Assembly: GCA_028023455.1 (NCBI GenBank)
Contig: JAQFVV010011394.1
Coordinates: forward strand, 126,001-190,000
DNA: 64,000 bases
Reading direction: 5' to 3'
Source of the DNA: Epiperipatus broadwayi
Taxonomy: Eukaryota; Onychophora; Udeonychophora; Euonychophora; Peripatidae
The position numbers were made by a program, and so were the translations under genes. Position 1 is the stretch's first letter. Each line of letters opens with the position of its first letter. Under the pieces are notes generated by a model. The model searched no databases. It was not told the DNA's origin and saw only the letters and a list, made by a program, of their open reading frames with translations. Of this stretch, positions 12,589-24,692 are shown piece after piece.

Positions 12589-14056
12589 CTTTATATTAAA
12601 TCATAGAGTATGATTAGTCATTTCAATATTTAAGACATTTTTCATGATAAAAATCAAATCAGATTAAAATTGAAAATGAAGAAAAACTCTCATGTTTTAC
12701 AATATGAGGAAATATAGATTTGTAACAGATATCAATTACCAGATGGTAAGCCAAATTCCATGCAAGATGATCATGCATTGTTACTAGGTCATGATTGTTT
12801 ACTCCACCAACCTTCATTCATAGGAGTTAATATGTGGATGTAATTAAAAAGTTATTCCAAATTACTAAATAAAATCTCAGAATCTGTAAGCTGTATCAGC
12901 TATTACGACTATCCTCTAATTTTGGTTTGTTTAGATGAGATTCAAACTATCTGATGTACTTAAATTTGGAACATACCATACAAAAAAAAAGATTCTATTA
13001 ATATGTAATTCTTGCTTGACCAAGTGTATTCTTAATAAGGATAGCACTAACGAGATTAAGAATTGAACGTTCAAATAAAGGAATGCCAAAATTTTTGATA
13101 TCAGAGATCAGAATAAATGGAGTAAATCTTTATTATTATTAAAATATTATATTTATTTTTATTTTGCTTTGTGCAAATTTCCTTACAATAGAGAAACCCA
13201 AACAAGTTTTACAGTTTGTTTAAATTAAATATAAACTATAGCAACTATGAATATGTAAATGCTAAAAATGACTTTTCACTACAACGTTACATTTAAAAAT
13301 TAAATAGTTATGGAAAACATTTTTCTTTTTTTTGATAATATATTGAACGTATGTTTTCTATGATTATGAATCTGTATCATATGAAAAGTATTCATGTTCT
13401 TAATATTTTATTGTTGGTTGGAAGGATAATAGTCTTCCCACAGTTCATCCTGCAAAAAACATGCAATAGTATACGAAAGAATATATCCACTTGAAACTAG
13501 ACTAAATTTTATATTGAATTACTTGTTAAAGATATTAAATTATTAAATCATACAATAAAGCTATGAATGTAAATTATAGCAGAATTAGCCTATACTTGAT
13601 TTACAGAGGTAGTCTGTGCTCTCAAAATAAAATTTCTTGTTAATAATTATCATGGAACACTTCAAGTCTCATATATATATCCTCATCAAAGTAATAATAT
13701 AAGATATACAATAAAATTATTTCAAGTAAACATTGAAGATATGCTAATATCAAAAATGTAGAACCTCTATAAATTAATTGTAGATTACAGTTTTGATATA
13801 ATTGAACTTTAGGAAATTTGTCCTAAAATATAATTTCATTCAAATTGATTCTGAATAGATAATATGGATGTCTTTATTTAAATTATCTACCAATTATCTT
13901 ATGGATAGGGCAATCTTTATGTATCCAATGTTTACAAATATCCCAATAAAACTAGTTTTGTTTTCCTCTTCCAAATCTTCTGTATTAATAATTTCAATCT
14001 CATTCTAGCATTTGGAGATAATCAATGGTATTTGTTAATTAGCCACTGTACATCAC
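12589..14056. other. Intergenic sequence after UFSP1, nothing further seen
   Basis: AT-rich sequence between the UFSP1 stop and the Merlin element. Apart from the possible UFSP1 3' UTR, I see no open frame with recognisable content and no clear repeat. Confidence 0.5.
12595..13079 (+). promoter_or_regulatory. UFSP1 3' UTR with candidate poly(A) signals
   Basis: An ATTAAA hexamer lies at 12595-12600, seven bases after the stop, and a canonical AATAAA at 13074-13079. Either could direct cleavage. The second gives a more ordinary UTR length. There is no direct evidence which is used. Confidence 0.35.
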
Positions 14057-14399
14057 TTGGTGGCGCTTTTTCTGTGTAAAAACACAATAATAGCGCTTAC
14101 GTGGCTGAATCTACGGCTAATACACTACTACGATTGTAGTAACCGTTTGATAGTGGTTAAACGTGGCCAAATTCTTTGCGTCTGAACCTATGGCTAATAA
14201 CAACACTATGATTGTATAAAGCCATTTCATTGCGGTGTTATTTCCTATGCATATTGACAAAATTTGTATTTTTGCTTGCATATAAGTGTGTGTAGTGGAA
14301 TGTTTTTTAACTGTTTATCTGTTGATGTATATGGTTTTCGGTAGATCCCAACTGACGTATTTTTGCGTACTAGTAATTATCAACGGCTCATCAATACTT

Positions 14400-15516
14400 C
14401 CCTATGCCCTTTTTTTTTGGTTTGAAATTTGGAAAGGGCTCTGCCATAGGACGATTGCAGGTGTTCGCGAAAAAGGACCGTTTTTGTCACGACTTGTACG
14501 AGAATAAAATGGCTGCCACATTCTTTCAACTGTGAGACATCCCAAACACCAAATGTGATGCAGTTGCCTTTCTGCAGGCCCAAAACATCCTGCCACATGT
14601 CATTCAATGTGTATGTGGCAAATGTATGAACCTTAGTCATCGAATTTGGCAGTTTGTATGCTAATCGCATGCTTGCAGGCGAATTGTGTGCATTCGGAAG
14701 GGTACATGGTTTGAGAGTTCCAGAATGTGCTTTGTCAAAGCATTGCAGCTGATGTATTTGTGGTGTCTAGACCAGCTGAGCATTGCACGTGAAACGACCT
14801 ACAACTGTCAAAACCTGCAGTAGTTCATTGGACGAACAGTTTGAGAGAGTTCTGCCATCTAAGCCTGTTGTCGCACCTCTGCTGTCAAATAGGTGGACCT
14901 GGACTCATCGTGGAGGTAGATGAGATGCTTTTCTCCTGTTGAAAGAACCAACAGGGAAGGATCCTTCCGCAGCAGTGGGTTTTCGAAGGCGTGTGCCAGG
15001 AGACAGGTGAATGTTTTGCAACTGCTGTCGCTCAGCAGCCACCCTTCTCGACACCATCCATGAGAACATCAAGTCCGGATCTACCATCTACTCAGACTCT
15101 CGGAAGAGTTATAAGATTAACTGACCTTGAGGCGGCAGGCTTTACCCATCTGACAGTTAACCATCGGTATAATTCCGTCGACCCCAGAACAGGTACTCAC
15201 ACTTAGACCATCGAGAGGTTTTGGGGTCTTCTGAACTGGCAGAACAGAAAATACCTCAGCACAGCATGCCAATGTCTGCAAAATTAACTTGCTGAATTTA
15301 TTTGGAGGCGGCTTTATAAAGACCATGACATTTTTTTTTTTTTTTCATATGTCATAGCATCGGCCGGGACGCGAACCCACAACCGTCTGCAACCAACTAC
15401 TTGCTTGCATGGCTGCTGCGATACCTCTCGGCTAACAACGCAAGACATACCATGACATTTTTTAAAGCCATATTGCATGAAATGACCGTCCACCCAAGTA
15501 ACTAGTCTACAAAGTC
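14400..15516 (+). pseudogene. Merlin transposase pseudogene (DDE, ISXO2/IS1595-like)
   Basis: Recognisable blocks in several frames: VVHWTNSLRE, GGPGLIVEVDEM (first catalytic Asp), WVFEGVCQETGECF, TIYSD (second catalytic Asp, in another frame), GFTHLTVNHRYN-x-VDP-x-TGTHT, TIERFWG (catalytic Glu) and LAEFIWRRLYKDHD. After the SINE comes FKAILHE and a TAG at about 15514. This order is diagnostic of Merlin/ISXO2 transposases. Several frameshifts and in-frame stops, such as a TAG just before TIERFW, make it non-functional. It is much less AT-rich than its surroundings. Confidence 0.85.
15332..15448 (-). mobile_element. tRNA-derived SINE inserted in the Merlin transposase
   Basis: On the - strand the body opens near ttgcgttgttagccgagagg, with an A-box-like TAGCCGAGAGGT (+ coordinates 15423-15434) and a B-box GGTTCGCGTCC (15367-15377). 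It ends in a poly(A) tail seen as poly-T at 15331-15345. It is flanked by the direct repeat accatgacattttt (15322-15336 and 15449-15463), the target-site duplication. Removing it rejoins the transposase frame between KDHD and FKAI. The T-stem does not pair fully, so it is not a functional tRNA gene. Confidence 0.8.
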
Positions 15517-16094
15517 ATTAAGAACCTTTTTTTGTTATTGCAATTGTTTTTGTCAACTTTTGTTATCAAATGTTTCATTTCCCATTGTTCAAGAGAAATA
15601 GTTCTGTTTTGAATTCTAGTCATATGTCATTAATAAATTTATTTATTCAATGAATCTTTTTTGTGGTTGTGATTATTTTGGGCAAGTCAATTAACACACA
15701 GACTGTCAGTATTGAAGGATAAGGGGTTGAGGAAAATAAGATATAAAGAACAACAGCCAAAAAGTGTACATTTGTTTCAGTGTTTTTAATTATTATAAAT
15801 AAAACCGCACGCTTTCTTTGACTAAGATAATTTACTATTTTGATTGATAAGCTTTTTATAAAACGTACTATAATTAGGGAAAAAGAAGCTGACATGTCAC
15901 ATAATTTAAAAAAAAAAAAAGATGTAATTGTTATAAAAAAACAAAAGCTTTTTATAAAACATTAATTAGAAAAAAAAGACGACGTCACATAATTTTAAAA
16001 AAAGAAACCTATTATATATCATTTTGTTTTAAATGAAAGAATAAGGTACATTTTCAATGAAAATACATACTTATTATTTAAAAAAAGCACGCAC

Positions 16095-16780
16095 ACATTT
16101 TTTAAATAAAAAGGCCCCATTATAATGTCCATTTACTTGGGGAAAAAAGCTGTATGAAAAAAGATCGTATATTTGTAAAAATGGAGAACAAAAATAAATA
16201 CTTATTACAACAAAACCCCAAATTTTATTAAGAAAACAAATAAATATATACATTATAATGTATATTTTATAGGTTAAGAAAACAAATAAATATACACATA
16301 ATGTACATTTTATAGGGAAAAAAAAAGCATGCATATATTTTTTAAATAAAAAGGCCCCATTATAATGTCCATCTACTTTGAAAAAAAAAAGCCGTATGAA
16401 AAAGACCGTACATTTGTAAAAGTGGAGAACAAAAATAAATACTTATTACAACAAAACCCTGAATTTTATTAAGAAAACAAATATATACATTATAATGTAC
16501 ATTTTATAGGGAAAAAAAAAGCATGCATTTTTTAAATAAAAAGACCCTGTTATAATGTCCATTTACTTTTAAAAAAAAAGACCGTATGTAAAAGTGGAGA
16601 ACAAAAATAATTATTACCAAAAAAAAACCTCGAATTTTATTAACAAATTTACATTTTATATGTAAAAATACTGTATATTTATAAATTATAAAAAAAAGCC
16701 TACATTATAATGTCCATTTTGTAATAAAAAGAGATGTATGAAAAAATACTGTATATTTGGAAAAGTGGACAGGCTCTGGA
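16095..16780. repeat. Degenerate tandem repeat in the 3' part of the Merlin element
   Basis: A block beginning tttttaaataaaaaggcccc followed by ttataatgtccatttactt recurs at about 16100, 16340 and 16530, with a fourth partial copy near 16700 (tacattataatgtccat). Spacing shortens from 240 to 190 to about 160 bp. Units also contain gtggagaacaaaaataa. This is subterminal repeat material, non-coding. Confidence 0.75.
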
Positions 16781-16822
16781 ATGTTATATCGCTATGTTTT
16801 TAAACAGAAACAGCGCCACCAA

Positions 16823-19800
16823 ATGCTAAAATAAACAGGATCGTACATTTTAGAATAGACTTCGAATGACAAATATAATACAATGCCAAGCAAAGAAGAA
16901 CATTCTATTTAAAAAGATGGCCACAGTCCCTGATTTACGCTTTGTTTTCAATGAAAAAATGAGTCGCCATTGGCTGCAGATCTATTAATAATAAAATATT
17001 TCCCTCATTGTCAGTATATACTAAATCTTATTATTTTTGGAATTTCCATTGCCAAAAATCACTAATTCCAAGATGGAATTTAAAATAAACTAGAATTTCA
17101 TATGCTGAATGTAATAAAAAGAATATTTATAGAATCTATAATAGGTTTAATAAAGGATAACAAATAAGAATAAAACTAATGTTGCTTTTATATAATTAAA
17201 ATTTGTTCATCAAAAATCAGATAGGTACTGACATACAAACTTAAAAATCTCTTGATGGTACAAATAGAAAAACAGACATGGAAAAATAAAACTTTACAAG
17301 ATCTAGTTGAAAGGCCAGGCTTAGTGAATGTGAAAATATATCACTATCAATGAGGATTACCCTTTCAATTCAATACTGATATAATCAAAGAAGACATTAA
17401 AGTGGAAATATTCCTTATCTCAATTTAATAAAACCAGTACAATTTCTACAAAATATAGGATCTAAATCTGAAACAGCATCAACATTATTCAAAAAATTAA
17501 TACCCAATATTATCATTATATGCTTTCTATAAGTTCTTTGAAAAAATAATTTGAATGAGAATTACAGTATACAAGAACAAACTGATTTAGCTCTGGATGA
17601 AATTCTTTCAAATTTTACCATTTTTAAAAAATCTTTCAAAATAAATTAAAGATTGATATTACCTTATCTAATTCAACTTATAATTTTGTATTGAAACAAA
17701 AATTTCCCTCTTAAAGTCTCTAAAATCCTTAAATGAAAAAAAGCAAAAACATTTTATTTCGCAAATGCTTTGCAACAAAAAAATTCAAATGGTGCTAAAT
17801 GATAATAGAAAATACACCAAATAGTCTCATAAAGTTCAATTTTCTCACCTATTTTATTTAATTTACTCAACAATTTTTCAGAAACTAATATAGCAAATTG
17901 ATCTATGTTGATAATCTTACTTTAATTTTAAAAAAAGTTAATTTCCAGAAATAGAAAAAAAAGATATGAAGTTTGAATTTTTTTTCCCAAAGTCTTAGGT
18001 TTTTTTGTCTAATTCTGGAATGGAAAACATTTCGTCAACTGAATATAATCTGTAACAATATGCTGAAACACAATTCATATTATTTAGAAATAACTTAAAA
18101 TAGTTTAACTTATTTTCCCCATCTATTGAAGATTAGATTTAAAATATTTTCTGGCAATAATACCTGTTGAAAACTGGTTTGCAGTACTTGGGATTGTTAT
18201 GCAAACAAGGACAGTTTCCTTAACATTAGCATATTTTACTGGTGAATATGTCCAGCTCAGAGAAAAGTGGTCTCAGTAAACTTCTAGATGTGTAATTAAT
18301 ATAACTATGACAAGTATTATGGCAAACACCTTTCTGATGTGTCAGTTTTCTATCCTTTCATAAATTCTTCCAGCAGAAATTAGGAGACAAAGCCTTACAG
18401 AAAATAAATAAAAAGCCATTACCTTAGACAACCATACCATTATATTAGTTTCATCACCTAAGATATTGCTCTTTCTAAGTGTCTATAAATAAGATTGTTC
18501 AAACAATTGAATTACGATATAAGAAATAATTTTTTGTAAATATTTGAATAAAAGTATAATCATAAATTTGATATTTGTATATACACATACAGATTAAATA
18601 ATTTGTTTTAAAAGAATTTACTTAATGGCTATTATTAAAAATCTTTTTCAGTTCATATATACATAGGTACAATAGACCATGACATTGCTACATTTTGTTC
18701 AGAGTTCTCCTTGCGCATATCACGTACAGTAATCCACAGTTTATTGCTAAATTTTGATTAGAATAGAATATTGTTTATCAAGTGTACAGTACTTTTTAAC
18801 ATGCGCATATATATATAACATGCTTTTTTATATGTATAGTATGCATATATAAATTAAAATTGTAGTATAAGCAAATTTTATTAAAAAATGTAATAATAGT
18901 TATTAATAGTAAATTGAGGGGACACATTTACATATATTTTACTGAGTGTGTTTTCACTTAGTGAAAAAATTTGCAGTACCATATTTTTTAAAGAAAATGC
19001 AATTAAATCACTCTGGTAATACTCTTTTTTCACTTGCAGAAATGTAATAGTAATCTTGTTATTAAGAAATTATGATTTCTCCAATTGTTTTGATAGTATC
19101 AACTTTAAGTATGTATAAACTTTTAGCACTAAACTTAGAAAACACTATTAAAAAACACTGCATTTCAAATTCAGAAAAGATAAAAGAATAAAATATATGT
19201 GGTTTCAACATAAACCATTTAAATTTTATTAACACCTGTTGGCATATTGTATAACATTTATAAATTTTAATTTTTTTTGAGATCATGTATGGTGCTCAGA
19301 GTCAAAAAATGGCTGCTTGCATATTGTAAAATATAATAACTTCATGAATTTTAATGTTTTTTTTTTTTGACTGTTTACATTGTTTCTGCATAATGTATAA
19401 GTGAAGTTAGGTATATTGATACAGCATAGCTTGCGCCTTCACTATAAAACATTTCATGATTATAAATTTCAAAAGTCATTTTAAAAGGTTATAAAACAAT
19501 CTTGCTTTTCATTGCGTAAAAAAAAAGTTTAAAACTTACAAATTAATTGATCTTGTTTAAATTTTGAGAATTATTTATTTAATATAATGAAGGCTAGTAT
19601 CATTATTTAAATGCAGTAATTAAGTTTTATATTTCTAGAAAATATGTTATCAATTTATTAAATTGTATAATTCATCTTTTAGTATCTGAGTCTATGTTTT
19701 ACCCAAGCTAGTTCAGTCATATATCTGTATGTGAAAGGAAAGAAAGTACTTGGTAGGTGGGTGTCTTCCTTATCTGAATCAAGGAATGACAGATATCTTA

Positions 19801-20268
19801 TACTTCCAATTGATGGATAATAGCCTGCACATTATATAACTAAGAATGTCATTGATATACAGTGCAAACAAGCACATAATACAAATATTTGATATTTAGT
19901 AATGATAATCCAATGTTAGTTAATATATTCTCCATTTTGAATTTATAGTATCGAAGTCAATGATCTTTTGGCATTTTAAATAATCACTCATCATTGTCAC
20001 AAATGGTGGTCATCACCTCCAATTAAGCTATTATCCCATCAATAAATATAGTCTGTGCATGCATTTAATTATTATCTGTTCTACGTTTTAATCATTATCA
20101 TCAGTGGATGACACTTTCTTTATTTTTTCATTCTATTACAATATATATTGAAATAAACGATCAATAAAAAAATAAGAATTTTTTACCTAAGCAAAATGAA
20201 ATGCAAATTTGGTTTCTTTAAAAAAAAATTGAAATGAAGTTTAAGAAAAAACAATTTTTGATATAAAA
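16823..20268. other. Intergenic AT-rich DNA, nothing recognised
   Basis: Scanned in all frames. Only short AT-rich open frames with low-complexity translations are present. Isolated phrases hint at decayed LINE sequence between 17.2 and 18.0 kb, but no motif could be confirmed. Confidence 0.4.
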
Positions 20269-21483
20269 ATCAGTTTTTCTTTTTTTTAAAATCAGACTGG
20301 CATATTACTTCAAATCCCACAGGACATCCACTTAGGTTTTGTGAATAAGAACACAACAATTAACTAGATCTAATCTGGAACTCTTTTGAATCATATTTTG
20401 AATAATTCCAACTGAAATAAAGAAGTAGGCTTATTTAAAAGTCAGCTAGAAATTACAGGACTATATTATCCCTGCAAACGGACTTTAAATATTTATCAGA
20501 AAAGTAAATGACAATTATTTTGTTTTGGTGAGTCTTGCAATTGAAGTCTGATTTGTAAATTATTTAAGTACAGTAATCTGAATTTGTAAATAATGCTTGT
20601 ATATGGATATTATTTGAAAGAAACTCAGATTTAAAAAAAAGAAATGAATTTTAATAATTTCTTTTTACTTGTTAAAATTACTTTTTTTTTTAAAAAAAAA
20701 AGAAAAAAATAGTAATTCTATTTCACATATGTACGCTAAGCTTATGAATTTTATAAAAGGAAGAGCTAAAAAAATAATGTTAATCATGTAAATGCAATCT
20801 ACACATATAAATTGTCTAAGTCACAAATAACAGTCTCATTGGTTCATAATTAAACTTATCATTACTGAAAATTGGATTTTATGTAGATGGACTTACATAT
20901 GCACAGTTTGTTCAATGTTTAATAGTTTACATATGTTCACATCTATATGATAGAATACATTCCTATCAATTTAATGAATTAGGGATCGATCTCTGAATGA
21001 GTCATCCCTGTATAAATTGTAGTTGTATTAAATTAAGTTTAGGATCAAAAGACCATCCCTTTATAATTATTATATAAGCAGTTATGTTTAGGGATAAGAT
21101 CTAAAAAAGACCATTCCTTATGATTATTATAATAGAGACATGCAAGTCAAAGAAATGCTTGTATTTATGGATTCATATATGCATAAAATTATATTTAAGT
21201 TTGAAGTCAGGATTAAAAGTATGGCAAATGTGTTTACCTTATCGATGAATATGTTGATACTGTGATGTATAAAGATTAATGGATTTTGTTAAAGATAAAT
21301 TGAATATCAATTGATGATTATACTTTGTAAATAAATTACTGTTACACAGTTTGTTAATTTTATTAAAGAAAATAACATGTATGTCAATTAATAGGTACAT
21401 TTGTAAATAAATTATTATCACATGATTTGTTACTTTGTTTATGTAAGATTTTGTGGTCTACTGTCATTCATTAGGAGTAACTT
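20269..21483 (+). repeat. Left long direct repeat (LTR-like)
   Basis: About 1.2 kb. It matches the right repeat across its length with many small substitutions and indels, indicating an old event. Confidence 0.65.
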
Positions 21484-21789
21484 GCAACTTCCTATTGTAA
21501 ATTTTTGTTCACCCAGGATGTGAGCATGAATGTATCTCTTCCTCAATTTGCTTGAATTAGATGAATGGTATGATTGACCAGATAATTTTTTTTCTCTACA
21601 TATTATAAAAAAAAAAAAAGAGAAAGAACAAGCAAGTTGTGCCGTGAAGACGACATACAAGTATATATGGTGATCCAGGGAATGATCTAATATTGTTGGT
21701 GTATCCAGTTATAATTGTATTGCACATAATAAGTTGATTGCATTTAAAAATTTTGAATAGCATTAAAAAATGAAAATAAAAAGAGCATC

Positions 21790-22850
21790 AGGAAATATTG
21801 GAAGCAAATACTTCTGAAATTAATTGTGAAGAAGATAGCTCAGAAACTTTGGATATGGACCAAGTCCATCCAGATAATGATTCATGCAATCAAATAAAGC
21901 ACAAGACATTAATAAAGAAATAAAAATGCATGAGAATACTGCAACATCATAACAATTAGAGGTGATGCAGATCTTTGGCACATTATTAAAACAGGTGGAA
22001 GATCACCAAAAAGGGATGAATCGTAGACATTTAGAGATGCTAAAACAGATGGAAAATAATTATAAAAATAATAAAAAACAAATGGTGCAAATGCACCAAA
22101 AGCAAATAAATCAATCTAGAAGATAATCAGAAACCTATGGAATATAACCAAACGCAAATGAAATCAAGGTTTGAAGATAATCGGAAACAGATTGAATCAA
22201 GGTTTGAAGATAATTAAAAACAGATTAATTGAAATTGCAAAAACAAATGGATAATTTTTGCAAACCAGCCAAGTCAGAGCAAAAAGATGATTTAAAACAA
22301 ATAGATGATGAGCAAAAAAATGAACATATACAAATTCAAGAAGAAATGATGGATCAAATCATGAATAATGAACAGGCTCAATTGCTTTTAAAATCAGAAT
22401 GAAACAAAAATATGGGATGAAATTTTAAATCTGAACCAAAACTATTAGACGAAAATGTATAAAATGAACACAAACATATTCAAATAAAAATAGGAGAAAG
22501 TGAATCTCTTGAACTAACACAAGTAGATGATGATGAAGTAAAACTACAGTAAGAAATTGAGAGCAAACAGGAATTGTTAAAACTAAACATCCAAATATAT
22601 GAGGAATAGGAAGGCTCACAACAAAAGTTAGATGCACCAAAAGAAGGGGATATACTATATCGTGGGCCAGCCATAATCTTACAGCTGGATAAACTAATAC
22701 AAATAAAAATAGAGCAAAGTTTACTGTATCCCCAAAATGAAATCGCTGTTAACACAACACTAAATAAAGACTTGTCTCTCATGCTGATTAATATATTAGC
22801 TAAAGAAATCCAACAGTATCAATCAAACATTAATTCTACATGTTATACAG
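21790..22850 (+). pseudogene. Decayed gag-like coiled-coil ORF
   Basis: Fragments such as LLKQVEDHQKGMNRRHLEML and KQMENNYKNNKKQMVQMHQKQ, repeats of RFEDNRKQIES, then Glu/Gln-rich stretches broken by stops. A Gln/Met/Lys-rich coiled coil of this kind is common in the gag of Ty3/Gypsy-type retrotransposons. No CCHC knuckle, protease or polymerase motif was seen, so assignment is by context. Confidence 0.45.
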
Positions 22851-23137
22851 ATGTATAGTATTTATACAGGGTTATGCACAACAAGAATTGCACCAACTGT
22901 CAACTTTACTTCAACTGGGAAGAAATAAAACAATTTTCTCCCAGTTGTCATGAAAGAAAAAGTTTCCAGATAAAATGAAATACCAACCTACACCTGAACA
23001 ATCTTATACCGATCAATGGCTGGATAAACACTTGTAAAATGGCCAATGGATTTTAAAAGAACTTTTAATAAGTACAATCATTTTTTTGTTCCAGAATTTA
23101 AAATGACCAACCCATTATTTATTTCAATAAACAAACA

Positions 23138-24692
23138 AATCAGTTTTTCTTTTCTTTTAATCAAACTGGGATATTAGTTCATTCAAATCCCCCAGGACAT
23201 CCACTTATGTTTTGTGAATAAAAAGGAACACAACTAACAGCTATATCTAATGTGGAACACTTTTGAATCATATTTTGAAGATCACTGGCCGAAATAAAGA
23301 AATAGGCTTATTTAAAAGACAGAAATTACAAGATTATATTATCCCCATAAACAGACTTAATATTTGTCCAAAAAGAAGTAAATGACAATTATTTTGGTGT
23401 CTTACAAATTAGTCTCATTTGTACTTTATTTAACTAATCTGAATTTGTACATAATGCTTGTATCCGGAAATTATTTAAAAGAAACTTGGATTAAAAAAAA
23501 AAAAAAAAGAATTTATAATAACTTTGTTAAAAAAGATATTTTTTTTTAAAAAAGAAAAAAATAATAATTATATTTCATATATGTAACTAAGCTTATGAAT
23601 TTTATATAAGGTATTAATAAAAGGAAGAGGTAAAAAAATAATGATAATCATGAAAATGCAATTTACACATAAATTGTCTAAGTCACAAATAACAGTAGTT
23701 AACGATGTAATTTTTCCATTAGTTTCATTTGTTCATAGTTAAATAAATTTGATTACTGAAAATTGGATTTAACAGTTTATACATTTCATATATTAAATGT
23801 AACAGACATAATATGTGCGTTTATATGTATTAATTGGGAAGCTTATTAGTTCTATAAAAATTATATGGCTGAACGCTTTCAAAAACTTCTAACATTCTGA
23901 GAATGTTAGAAGTTCTCAGCCATATAATTTTTACAGAACATAAACCTCTCTATTAATATGTATAAATGCACATATTACGTCTGAAAATTGAATTTTATGT
24001 ATAGATTTATATATGGGCAGTTTTTTGTTTAATATTTAATAGAATACATATGTTTGCATCCATATGGGAGAATACATTCCTGTCGAATGTTTTAGGGATC
24101 GATCTCTAAATGTCATTCCTGTATAAATTTTAGTTGTATTAAATTAAGTTAGGACCAAAAGGCCACTCCTTATAAATATTGTATAGGTTTATTCTGTTAG
24201 GGTTAGGACCAAAAGGCCATCCCTTTATAATTATTATTATATAAGCACTTATGTTTAGGGATAGGATTTAAAAAAGACCATTCCTTATGATTATTATGAT
24301 AAAGACTGTGTTGATGTCTATCCCATATAGAACATATGTAATTGTAAGTACTAGAAGATATGCACATCAAAGAAATATTTGTATTTATACATTCATACAT
24401 GTGTAGAATTATATTTAAATTTAATGAAGTCAGGATTAAAGGTACGGGGAACGTGTTATCTATGAATATATTTATATGATGTATAAAGATTAACGGATTT
24501 TGTTAAAGAAATAAATTGCATATCAATATTATGATTATACTTGATAAATAAATTACCGTTACACGATTTGTTAATTTTATTAAAGAAAAAAATTGTACAT
24601 CAATTAATAAGTACACATGCAAATAAATTATTATAACATGATTTGTTTATGTAAGTTTGTGTGGTCTACCATCGTTCATCGGGAGTAACCTT
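23138..24692 (+). repeat. Right long direct repeat (LTR-like) with nested foldback
   Basis: About 1.55 kb. It is longer than the left copy mainly because of the inserted palindromic element at 23803-23984 and a small local duplication beside it. Confidence 0.65.
23803..23984. mobile_element. Foldback (palindromic) MITE nested in the right LTR-like repeat
   Basis: Left arm cagacataatatgtgcgttt ... aaaattatatggctga ... acttctaacattc; right arm gaatgttagaagttctca ... atgcacatattacgtctga. The arms are about 90 bp each and meet almost without a loop. The segment is absent from the left repeat, so it inserted after the two repeats formed. Confidence 0.7.

Larger units (their letters stand above)
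14057..16822 (+). mobile_element. Merlin superfamily DNA transposon (ISXO2-like), ~2.77 kb, with matching terminal inverted repeats
   Basis: The left end has ttggtggcgct (14057-14067) followed by tttctgtgtaaaaaca. The right end (16790-16822), read in reverse, is ttggtggcgctgtttctgtt followed by taaaaaca. The two match over about 30 bp with few changes. Between them sits a decayed transposase of the IS1595/ISXO2 (Merlin) family, a SINE insertion and a run of AT-rich subrepeats. No 8-9 bp target duplication is obvious in the flanks (catcactt against aaatgcta), so flanking change or an old insertion is likely. The element lies in the intergenic space downstream of UFSP1. Confidence 0.82.
20269..24692 (+). 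mobile_element. Decayed LTR-retrotransposon-like element with long direct terminal repeats
   Basis: Two long direct repeats (about 20269-21483 and 23138-24692) flank an internal part with a decayed gag-like coiled-coil region. Shared landmarks in the same order are tcagtttttctttt, ggacatccactta, ttagggatcgatctct, aaaagaccattcctta, ttgtggtctac and ggagtaac. TG...CA ends and a target duplication could not be identified. The right repeat is followed by acttggcattacaaatgggg, reminiscent of a primer-binding region. The arrangement may therefore be part of a larger rearranged element. Confidence 0.6.

Noticed and set aside
14286-15326. Several open frames on both strands in the Merlin region
   Set aside because: They are pieces or antisense shadows of the frameshifted transposase.
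15346-15448. Functional tRNA gene on the - strand
   Set aside because: Box A and box B can be seen, but the T stem pairs poorly and a poly(A) tail plus target duplication show it to be a SINE.
16823-18000. Possible LINE relic suggested by Lys/Glu-rich phrases
   Set aside because: No RT or endonuclease motif could be placed in order, so it was left as unassigned DNA.
22425-22782. Minus-strand ORFs of 71 and 100 codons
   Set aside because: They are antisense to the coiled-coil gag-like relic on the + strand.
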